NCBI GenBank assembly: GCA_026985775.1
Contig: JALSPV010000016.1
Location: 1-5,050, forward strand
Direction: 5' to 3'
DNA length: 5,050 nucleotides
Source of the DNA: Candidatus Aenigmatarchaeota archaeon
GTDB taxonomy: Archaea > Aenigmatarchaeota > Aenigmatarchaeia > Aenigmatarchaeales > SZUA-1535
Shown here: positions 1 through 4,341 of the stretch, piece by piece
How positions within the stretch are numbered: position 1 is the first letter of the stretch
Layout: each line of letters starts with the position of its first letter
Position numbers and translations under genes: made by a program
The notes under the pieces: model-generated
Told to the model about the DNA's origin: nothing
Database searches by the model: none
Seen by the model: the letters and a program-made list of their open reading frames with translations, nothing else

Positions 1-570
1 TATTGGTGCCTCTTCAATTCTATCATCAACCTCCTTCATCACTCTAAACAGTTTTTTCTGATCAGCACCAGCATCTGTAAACGCATTGACTATCGTCATG
101 CTAAAACTACTATCAAAAATCTTTCTCTTTACATCATCTGGCAAGGAAGAATAGATTTTTTTCACTGTTTCAATGTCTTCCGGTACTGTATTGTTGTTTG
201 CTCTTATAATTATGTCCACAGGAGAACTTACAGACGTTATCCCATCTATATCCTTAAGATCATCCTCTAAAAATTTGACAAGTCTCAAGACGCTAGGATC
301 TCTTATGTCATTAATTCTCTCTGGATTATCAGTATCCTTTAATTTTATCGCTATCGTGATTATATCTGTTCCACCGAACTTATCTCTAACTTCATAAAGA
401 GTTTGAATTATTTTATTTTTTTGAGGTAGCATTTTTTCGAAAGCTGTTTGCATCTTTAGTTGTGTTGCACCCATAATAGTGAAGCCTGTAAATCCAATGA
501 TGAGTAAAATCATTAGAAACGGTCTATGAATTGAAAACTCAGCCAGTTTTTTCAAGATTTTTTCAATCAT
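1..570 (-). CDS. MMPL/RND-family exporter, N-terminal part (runs off left edge)
   Basis: The first 190 residues are visible, starting MIEKILKKLAEFSIHRPF, with no stop before base 1. A short cytoplasmic N-terminus is followed by one membrane helix (about residues 18-38, FLMILLIIGF...). A long extracytoplasmic segment follows, with the pattern of the first porter loop of archaeal RND/MMPL proteins: FEKMLPQKN, then KFGGTDIITIAI, then a DPSVLRLVKFLEDDLKDIDGI-like stretch and ITSVSSPVDII. This order is typical of COG1033 'predicted exporters'. Such proteins use ion gradients to move lipids, drugs or other hydrophobic compounds; the substrate cannot be told here. The start is well supported: ATG overlaps the regulator's stop in ATGA, and GAAGGTGA (577-584) is correctly spaced. 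The pair is therefore one operon, with the regulator probably controlling the exporter. The remaining membrane helices lie outside the window, so it is not known whether the gene is intact. Confidence 0.88.
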   Translation of the reverse strand, partial: MIEKILKKLAEFSIHRPFLMILLIIGFTGFTIMGATQLKMQTAFEKMLPQKNKIIQTLYEVRDKFGGTDIITIAIKLKDTDNPERINDIRDPSVLRLVKFLEDDLKDIDGITSVSSPVDIIIRANNNTVPEDIETVKKIYSSLPDDVKRKIFDSSFSMTIVNAFTDAGADQKKLFRVMKEVDDRIEEAPI

Positions 571-1022
571 TCTTCTTCACCTTCTATTTTCTCAAGGACC
601 TCCATTATCTTCTTGCACACATTTCGCATCCTTTTCAGCTGAGAAAGTCTTTCAAAGTCCGTTCCTTCAAGCGATTTGCATGCACTATCTAAAAGCTCGT
701 ATTTCCTTTTGAGTATTTCACGAAAAGATGAAAACCTCTTATTTATGGTAAAATAATCTTTTCTTCTTCCACTTATCCACACTCTTTTTACAAAGCCCAT
801 TTCTTCAAGCTTTCTAAGACTCATACTTACATTTCCTTTACTCATTTTCAACTCTTCCATTATCTCATCCATGCTAAGCGGTTTTTCATGGAGGTATAAC
901 AAGGCATATACCTCACCAATAGATTTTGGATAACCGTAAAGCTTCGCAAAACCCGTAAAAAGCTCGAAAATTGTTTTTCTAACCTTTTCGTTTGTGTCTT
1001 CTTTTTTTATTTTCTTTAACAC
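567..1022 (-). CDS. GbsR/MarR-type winged-helix transcriptional regulator
   Basis: A 151-residue DNA-binding protein, a normal length for the GbsR-like branch of MarR regulators (COG1510). An N-terminal helix (about 12-30, KTIFELFTGFAKLYGYPKSI) leads into the helix-turn-helix at about 35-74: YALLYLHEKPLSMDEIMEEL, then KMSKGNVSMSLRKLEEMGFV. The wing is about 78-91 (VKRVWISGRRKDYF), and a charged helical C-terminus (about 100-148) probably dimerises. The start codon is GTG at 1022, supported by AAAGGTGT (1028-1035) six bases upstream; no better start is seen. The gene overlaps the MMPL exporter by four bases and is divergent from the 222-residue gene. The palindromes at 1041-1067 lie directly upstream, so autoregulation, and possibly control of the divergent gene, is likely but inferred. 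The ligand is unknown. Confidence 0.9.
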   Translation of the reverse strand: MLKKIKKEDTNEKVRKTIFELFTGFAKLYGYPKSIGEVYALLYLHEKPLSMDEIMEELKMSKGNVSMSLRKLEEMGFVKRVWISGRRKDYFTINKRFSSFREILKRKYELLDSACKSLEGTDFERLSQLKRMRNVCKKIMEVLEKIEGEEE

Positions 1023-1027
1023 ACTCT

Positions 1028-1035
1028 ACACCTTT
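1028..1035 (-). promoter_or_regulatory. Ribosome binding site deciding the GTG start of the regulator
   Basis: On the minus strand AAAGGTGT ends about six bases before the GTG at 1022. It supports GTG as the start rather than an internal ATG. Confidence 0.65.
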
Positions 1036-1040
1036 ATATT

Positions 1041-1067
1041 GTTCAATTTATTCAAAAATTTTTGAAC
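1041..1067. promoter_or_regulatory. Probable operator: nested palindromes
   Basis: TTCAAAAATTTTTGAA (1051-1066) is a perfect 16-bp inverted repeat. An outer pair, GTTCAA (1041-1046) and TTGAAC (1062-1067), forms a second interrupted palindrome using the same right arm. The position, between a divergently transcribed regulator gene and its neighbour, and the size are typical of binding sites of dimeric MarR-type regulators. Binding here would cover the presumed transcription start of the regulator operon and sit just upstream of the TATA-like box of the plus-strand gene. Palindromes made of A and T tracts can also arise by chance, so the GTTCAA/TTGAAC ends are the stronger evidence. Confidence 0.6.
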
Positions 1068-1075
1068 AAACTAAA

Positions 1076-1085
1076 GTATTTAAAG
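1076..1085. promoter_or_regulatory. TATA-like box of the divergent promoter region
   Basis: GTATTTAAAG lies about 31-40 bases before the ATG at 1116. An archaeal promoter here would give a very short or absent leader, matching the lack of a ribosome binding site before that gene. The box is nearly symmetric (CTTTAAATAC on the other strand), so it might also serve the minus-strand regulator, with a start near 1055 inside the palindrome. Confidence 0.45.
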
Positions 1086-1115
1086 TTTTTTAGTTTTACC
1101 TACTACTAAATTTTA

Positions 1116-1784
1116 ATGAAAATCAACCTAAAACCACAGGAGCATTACTGGAGTTTTTACAAATCTGTTGAATTCTACCCTTATCTCGATCTCGGTAGAA
1201 GAATAAAATATTCTTTACAAAATTTTTTGAACCCCCTATTAAATGATTATTTCTGTGTCTTTGAGACACCAGAAAACACAGGAGAAGAGTTTCTGCTTGA
1301 AGCAACACAAAAAATGTATATTGGAAAAAGTGAAGATATAACAGAAATGCTTTCCTCTGTTATAGAGAACATCACAGAAGAACTGAGAGGAATAAAGGTT
1401 CATTTTTTCACAAAATATGGAAAAGGAGAAATCTTTCCGCTGGCATACGGTGTGGAAATCCCTTCATACGGTTATTGTTTTTTACTTTCCGTCTTTGAAA
1501 TATCTCCTTCAGAAGCGTTGAAAGCAACAGAAACATACACTTTAAAAGAATATACAAAATTCCGTGCAGATGAAGATTTCCATATAACACCTTGTTTAGG
1601 ACCTTTTTACAAAACGAAAAAGGAAAAAAGAAAAGGGACAAAGAAGCTTGTTAGGGAAATAGAATACGCGAACAATGTGCTTACAGGTCGTGTTTCTTCA
1701 CAATCACGCTTTCTACTCGCAATTCAGGGAGGGGAAGTTAGCTGTATTGTTCTCAGAAAACTGCAAAATCGTATAAAAAGTTAG
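1116..1784 (+). CDS. Hypothetical protein, 222 residues
   Basis: I do not recognise this protein. It begins MKINLKPQEHYWSFYKSVEF and ends with a basic tail (LRKLQNRIKS). It shows no signal peptide, no clear membrane helix and no catalytic motif I can name. The N-terminal half is rich in aromatic residues (HYWSFYKSVEFYPYLDL); there is an acidic middle (about 75-92, ITEMLSSVIENITEELRG), a hydrophobic strand-like stretch (about 112-128, EIPSYGYCFLLSVFEIS) and a lysine-rich segment (about 165-182, YKTKKEKRKGTKK). It looks like a soluble mixed alpha/beta protein. Base composition and length support a real gene, as do the TATA-like box at 1076-1085 and the T-rich stretch after the stop. There is no ribosome binding site, so the message may be leaderless. 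Its divergent placement against the regulator suggests shared control, but no role can be assigned. Confidence 0.75.
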   Translation: MKINLKPQEHYWSFYKSVEFYPYLDLGRRIKYSLQNFLNPLLNDYFCVFETPENTGEEFLLEATQKMYIGKSEDITEMLSSVIENITEELRGIKVHFFTKYGKGEIFPLAYGVEIPSYGYCFLLSVFEISPSEALKATETYTLKEYTKFRADEDFHITPCLGPFYKTKKEKRKGTKKLVREIEYANNVLTGRVSSQSRFLLAIQGGEVSCIVLRKLQNRIKS

Positions 1785-1816
1785 AAGTTTAATAATGAAT
1801 TGGTGTTGAAAGCTTA

Positions 1817-1857
1817 ATTTTCTTTCGTTTCTTGAGTATAAAAAAATGAAAAAATCA
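1817..1857. terminator. T-rich terminators between converging genes
   Basis: On the plus strand, T-rich sequence (1817-1833, TTTTCTTTCGTTTCTT) follows the 222-residue gene. On the minus strand, two T runs (opposite the A-rich stretch 1840-1857) follow the nuclease-like gene. Archaeal intrinsic terminators are T tracts with little need for a hairpin, so this 92-bp gap probably ends both transcripts. Confidence 0.5.
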
Positions 1858-1876
1858 ATTTGTTTTAAATATCAAA

Positions 1877-2677
1877 TCAGATAATCTTGTCTGGAGCAAG
1901 GAGTTTAATCATTTTTCCTTTTTCTTCTTCTTTAATTTTGATTTGATTAACAAGCCAAGAAGGTATTTGTTTATAAGAGACTACTATAAAGGCGTCACAA
2001 TATGGGAGATATGTATCAATTTGTCCAAGAAGTCTTTTTGCTTCTGCTTGATTACTCAAATCATACTTTACCTCGATCCCTATTCTCCATCCCTTTATTG
2101 TTATGATAATATCTAATCTATCTTTTCTTGAGGCTGAAAATTCCTTTTCCACTTTTATTTCTGAAGATAATTTTGATAATTGTTTTTCCAAATTCTCAGA
2201 AGACCATATAAGAAAGTTTTTCAAAGTGTTCTGAAATTCATTATGGTTACTAAATTTTACTCTGTAAATTGCTTTAAGAACAGATAGAATTTCATCAATT
2301 ATTGGTTTAAGAACTTTGTTTTGAAGATCTAACTCTTCTACTTTTCCCTCTATTTCTGCAATTTTTCTATCGTAAATCTGATTAATTCTTTCAACTTCCA
2401 TCTTAAATTTTTCTGCTAATTTTTCTTTTTTGAGGCGATATAGAGCATCATATATTTCTTTCCAAGAGAGTTTTTGTGAAAGAATACCAATTAATTGCAG
2501 TCTTGAAAGTTTATTAGGATTTATTCTTTTTCTTTCTGGTGCTGTTGCTAAATCAAATGAAGGTATTTCTATTTTTGGGACTTCTATCCTAAAAGGCTCC
2601 ATAGTTAAATCAAAAGGCTCTCTAACATTTGTTTTTCTTCTTGAAGAACTTTTCTGGGAAGTTTTTCGCTTTGGCAT
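1877..2677 (-). CDS. Coiled-coil protein with PD-(D/E)XK-like nuclease domain
   Basis: A 266-residue protein of no named family that I know. Visible parts: a Lys/Arg/Ser-rich N-terminus (1-20); a Pro/Ile/Glu-rich linker with a repeated feel (EPFRIEVPKIEIPSFDL, 27-43); a helical segment (54-82, KLSRLQLIGILSQKLSWKEI); a long coiled coil (about 83-135); then a C-terminal domain of about 150-266. The last part resembles a PD-(D/E)XK nuclease core: RLDIII (Asp189), a hairpin, then GIEVKYDL (Glu202, Lys204), a helix with Gln219 in LLGQIDTY, and the hydrophobic strand DAFIVVSY. All expected acidic and lysine positions are present, so it could be an active DNA endonuclease; this is inferred from the pattern. 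The ATG shares one base with the upstream stop (TAATG), and GGTGA (2684-2688) is well spaced. It follows a 58-residue protein and an integrase relic, suggesting a mobile-element or defence gene. Confidence 0.8.
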   Translation of the reverse strand: MPKRKTSQKSSSRRKTNVREPFDLTMEPFRIEVPKIEIPSFDLATAPERKRINPNKLSRLQLIGILSQKLSWKEIYDALYRLKKEKLAEKFKMEVERINQIYDRKIAEIEGKVEELDLQNKVLKPIIDEILSVLKAIYRVKFSNHNEFQNTLKNFLIWSSENLEKQLSKLSSEIKVEKEFSASRKDRLDIIITIKGWRIGIEVKYDLSNQAEAKRLLGQIDTYLPYCDAFIVVSYKQIPSWLVNQIKIKEEEKGKMIKLLAPDKII

Positions 2678-2853
2678 TATTCTTCACCAAAAGCCCATTT
2701 ATACATTTGCACAAGTTCTCTATGAGAAAGTTTTGAAAGATATTTGTTTTTAAGTTCTCTAAGTTTTTCTTTTCTTTCATTTTCTATTCTTGTTTTATCA
2801 ATACTTTTCTTTATTACAGAACCTAATTTCTTAAACGTATTCTTAATTCCCAT
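2677..2853 (-). CDS. Small basic helical protein, 58 residues
   Basis: The frame opens with ATG at 2853 (MGIKNTFKKLGSVIKKSIDK) and ends with TAA at 2677-2679, which overlaps the ATG of the nuclease-like gene by one base. The product is very rich in Lys, Arg and Glu and should be nearly all helix (about 12-50), ending SHRELVQMYKWAFGEE. It has no signal or membrane segment. Translational coupling means both proteins are likely made together and may form a complex. A short motif, KLS followed by a leucine-containing helix, occurs both here (about 41-47) and in the partner (about 56-62), which may be coincidence. No ribosome binding site is visible, but a TATA-like box lies about 30 bases upstream, so the message may be leaderless. 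I recognise no family; a DNA-binding or antitoxin-like partner role is possible but unsupported. Confidence 0.65.
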   Translation of the reverse strand: MGIKNTFKKLGSVIKKSIDKTRIENERKEKLRELKNKYLSKLSHRELVQMYKWAFGEE

Positions 2854-2880
2854 AAAAATTTTGTAATTTCACAATTTTTA

Positions 2881-2893
2881 AAATTATATTTTT
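2881..2893 (-). promoter_or_regulatory. TATA-like box before the 58-residue gene
   Basis: The minus strand reads AAAAATATAATTT about 28-40 bases before the ATG at 2853, the distance expected for an archaeal promoter of a message with almost no leader. The AT-rich surroundings make chance matches easy. Confidence 0.4.
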
Positions 2894-2934
2894 GATGAGA
2901 TTCTGTCAAATCTATTACAAGAGTTTAAATTCTC

Positions 2935-3406
2935 CTAAATCACACAAAATACAAAAATACCTTCTCTTAAAATCTTTGCAAACCATATTACTAATAGAAG
3001 TATTCTTTCTCCTGTTTTTCCGCTTACTTTTATTCTTGCTCCATAGTGGTTAAAGGCAATGTTTTGGGTTTTGAGAGAAAGAATCTATCCTATTCTACAC
3101 CCTGTTTCGAATAGTAGTCCAACAATACTTTGTATGCTCGCTCAATTTCTGGTTTTCTCTTATGGTTTTTGGTATTTCTAAGAGTTCATCGTCTGTAAAT
3201 TTGCTCAGATTTTCTTTTATATTCGGGATAATGTAGTTTATGATAAAGTCAAGATATCTGTCTATTCTTCCGAAGCTTAGGCCTTCTGCCACTAAGGAGT
3301 TATAGAATTTTCTTAAGATTTGTTTGTTTTCTGTGGAAAGGTTTGGATTTTCTTCTAATCTCTGTAGCTTACTCTTGGCCTTTTTCTCGTATCTATGTAT
3401 CTGCAT
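2935..3406 (-). pseudogene. Decayed archaeal tyrosine recombinase (integrase)
   Basis: The first piece opens at ATG 3406 and gives 103 residues, MQIHRYEKKAKSKLQRLEEN onward. It matches the helical core-binding (SAM-like) domain of archaeal XerA/integrase proteins: NKQILRKFYNSLVAEGLSFG, RIDRYLDFIINYI, LLEIPKTIRENQKLSEHTK. This frame stops at 3095. A different frame from 3120 resumes in the catalytic domain: LLFETGCRIG, an in-frame TAG (3085-3087) where this motif normally has Glu, then ILSLKTQNIAFNHYGARIKV and SGKTGERILLLV, stopping at 2935. The first catalytic Arg (TGCRIG) and the beta-hairpin Lys (GKTGER) are present. The link between the two domains (roughly 70-80 residues by comparison with the family) and the later His-x-x-Arg and Tyr motifs are missing. 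So it has an internal deletion with frame change, a nonsense codon and a lost C-terminus. It starts about 50 bases beyond the tRNA 3' end, as an element integrated at that tRNA would. Confidence 0.85.
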
Positions 3407-3456
3407 AGAATTAATTTGTGTGAAGCAAATTCCGGGTGGGCGTACACTTAGAGAAG

Positions 3457-3573
3457 TGGCGCTGGGGGCGGGAGACTCGACACTGGAATTTTTATATCCT
3501 TCTCTTTCGAACCCGCGCGGCCTTACGGCCACAGGCTTAGCAGGCCTGCGCCCTACCACTAGGCGACCCCAGC
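3457..3573 (-). tRNA. tRNA-Ser(GCU), intron-containing, CCA encoded
   Basis: Read on the minus strand, the acceptor stem GCTGGGG pairs fully with CCCCAGC, followed by discriminator G73 (typical of serine tRNA) and an encoded CCA (3457-3459). The D arm has GCC/GGC with A14, G18, G19 and A21 in place. The anticodon arm is CAGGC-CTGCTAA-GCCTG, giving anticodon GCU, which reads AGC and AGU codons. The long variable arm GGCC-GTAA-GGCC is the class II mark of serine tRNAs. The T stem is GCGGG/CCCGC, but its loop holds an extra 32 bases. Removing 3474-3505 leaves the textbook loop TTCGAAT and an 85-base tRNA with CCA. Almost all stem pairs are G-C, suggesting a thermophile. Position 9 is C rather than the usual purine. 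The gene is divergent from the PRC-barrel gene, with an integrase relic downstream. Confidence 0.92.
3474..3505 (-). other. Inferred 32-nt tRNA intron at position 59/60 (T loop)
   Basis: Folding the precursor extends the T stem (GCGGG/CCCGC) directly into a 4-bp helix, UUCG with CGAG. It is flanked on opposite strands by 3-nt bulges, AAA on the 5' side and UCU on the 3' side. Cutting each bulge after its second base, as archaeal splicing endonuclease does, removes exactly 32 bases and yields the canonical UUCGAAU loop. The inner helix beyond the first bulge is poor (scattered G-U and two G-C pairs), so this is a relaxed motif of the kind known for noncanonical archaeal tRNA introns. The intron is AT-rich compared with the tRNA. 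The same-strand TCGA repeat at both ends could instead be the trace of an insertion. Confidence 0.75.
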
Positions 3574-3580
3574 ACACCAA

Positions 3581-3593
3581 TTTTTATATATTT
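3581..3593 (+). promoter_or_regulatory. TATA-like box, probably for the PRC-barrel gene
   Basis: TTTTTATATATTT is centred about 53 bases before the ATG at 3641. It would place the transcript start near 3612 and leave a leader long enough to carry the GGAGGTGA site. It is too close (about 10-20 bases) to the tRNA 5' end to serve that gene well. Confidence 0.5.
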
Positions 3594-3605
3594 CTTTCTC
3601 AAACA

Positions 3606-3615
3606 GTTTTATAAG
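3606..3615 (-). promoter_or_regulatory. TATA-like box, probably for the tRNA-Ser gene
   Basis: On the minus strand CTTATAAAAC lies about 33-42 bases upstream of the mature tRNA 5' end, allowing a short 5' leader of roughly ten bases to be removed by RNase P. The two divergent promoters would then overlap, with each TATA box downstream of the other. Confidence 0.45.
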
Positions 3616-3628
3616 ATTTTAGAACACT

Positions 3629-3636
3629 GGAGGTGA
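3629..3636 (+). promoter_or_regulatory. Strong ribosome binding site of the PRC-barrel gene
   Basis: GGAGGTGA lies four bases before ATG 3641. It is a near-complete match to the anti-Shine-Dalgarno end of archaeal 16S rRNA and the strongest such site in the window. Confidence 0.85.
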
Positions 3637-3640
3637 AATT

Positions 3641-3937
3641 ATGGGGATAACTGTAAAGGAGCTTACTGAAATGATCGAAAAGGACGTTTTCACAGATAAA
3701 GGGATGTTCTGTGGAAAAGTGGCAGATTTACAGATAGACCTGAGAAAATTCCGTGTAAGAGCGCTTATAATAGAAGCTAAGCGCGGTTCTTATCTTTCAG
3801 AAATAATCGGTGGGAAAAAAGGTGTAATTCTTCCTTATAGTTTCGTGCAGAGTATCGGAGATATAGTAATAATTCGTCATTTCTCCCCAAGTGCAGTTGA
3901 AACAAAAGAAAGCGGTGAAAAAGAAGTGAAAGAGTGA
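3641..3937 (+). CDS. PRC-barrel domain protein
   Basis: A 98-residue protein, the usual size for single-domain archaeal PRC-barrel proteins (COG1873). The beta-barrel covers about residues 12-82: KDVFTDKGMFCGKVADLQID, FRVRALIIEA, then GVILPYSFVQSIGDIVIIRH. The latter is the conserved end of the fold ('hP...V..IGD.hhhh'). A short charged tail (ETKESGEKEVKE) follows and is likely disordered. These proteins are small interaction modules; some haloarchaeal members (CdpA/CdpB) work in cell division, but membership of that group cannot be claimed here. The start is secure because of the GGAGGTGA four bases upstream. The gene stands alone, divergent from the tRNA-Ser gene and followed by a T-rich terminator, so it is probably transcribed by itself and translated strongly. 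Confidence 0.85.
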   Translation: MGITVKELTEMIEKDVFTDKGMFCGKVADLQIDLRKFRVRALIIEAKRGSYLSEIIGGKKGVILPYSFVQSIGDIVIIRHFSPSAVETKESGEKEVKE

Positions 3938-3938
3938 A

Positions 3939-3968
3939 ATTTTATATTATTTTTCTTTTGTTTTATTT
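3939..3968 (+). terminator. T-rich terminator after the PRC-barrel gene
   Basis: Immediately after the TGA stop the plus strand is a run of T tracts (TTTTATATTATTTTTC, then TTTTGTTTTATTT) without a clear hairpin, as expected for archaeal intrinsic termination. Confidence 0.6.
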
Positions 3969-4066
3969 GCGACGTAAGATTCAAAAATAAATTCAAAAAA
4001 TTTGTAATTGATTTCTTTTTGAATGCTTTTTATCTGACTTTTCACAGTATAAAAAGGGTTTCATAA

Positions 4067-4341
4067 TTTGTAAACGGAGAAACAATAGATAATATTGTTA
4101 AAAAATTCTGTAAACGGCTTCCCCTGACCTTCATAAAAACAGATGTGGAAGGAACTGAGGTTGAAGTTATAGAAGGTGCTCACAACAATAAAAAAGTATA
4201 AAACTACCATATTATTTTCGAGTCATTCAAAAAAGAAAATTTGGAAAAATAAAAAGGTTCTTTCTTCACATGGATACAAGTATTAAAAGTATTGATAAAT
4301 CAAATTATATTGTAAAGGTTGTTTTAAATTCTGGAAGCTAA
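4067..4341 (+). pseudogene. 3' remnant of an FkbM-type methyltransferase gene
   Basis: Three frames in succession spell the end of an FkbM-family SAM-dependent methyltransferase. Frame one (4067-4201): FVNGETIDNIVKKF, then TFIKTDVEGTEVEVIEGAHN, the family's conserved 'hIKhDVEGhEhEVLxGA' motif, then stop. Frame two (about 4200-4286): TTILFSSHSKKKIW, then KKVLSSHGYKY and stop, matching the 'IIASH...hLxSHGY' part. Frame three (about 4273-4341): SIDKSNYIVKVVLNS, matching the terminal 'NYIVhA' strand. No start codon or N-terminal half is visible between the PRC-barrel terminator and 4067, so the gene is both truncated and frameshifted. FkbM enzymes O-methylate sugars or small molecules. The remnant's 3' end overlaps the agmatinase 3' end in antisense by 18 bases. 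TATAAAAAGG at 4048-4057 may be coincidental. Confidence 0.78.

Noticed and set aside
173..397. Plus-strand open frame inside the exporter
   Set aside because: It lies antisense to a well-supported MMPL coding sequence and resembles no protein.
1123..1641. Two minus-strand open frames opposite the 222-residue gene
   Set aside because: They lack ribosome binding sites and give low-complexity Phe/Leu-rich products, unlike the plus-strand reading.
2430..2753. Plus-strand open frame opposite the nuclease-like gene
   Set aside because: It is antisense to two coupled genes and its translation has no recognisable features.
1877..2853. Classical toxin-antitoxin pair
   Set aside because: The small upstream protein followed by a nuclease-like protein is suggestive, but neither matches a toxin or antitoxin family I know, so it is kept only as a possibility.
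3445..3458. CACTT-AGAG-AAGTG hairpin at the tRNA 3' end
   Set aside because: Only 5 bp, overlapping the CCA, and with no T run after it on the minus strand; too weak to call a terminator.
3095..3580. A single 161-codon open frame on the minus strand starting MVCWGRLVV
   Set aside because: Its first part is simply the tRNA-Ser gene and spacer read as codons. Protein-like sequence begins only at the ATG at 3406, and the frame is one fragment of a broken integrase.
3324..3614. Plus-strand open frame across the tRNA and integrase relic
   Set aside because: It is antisense to the tRNA and is an artefact of its GC-rich sequence.
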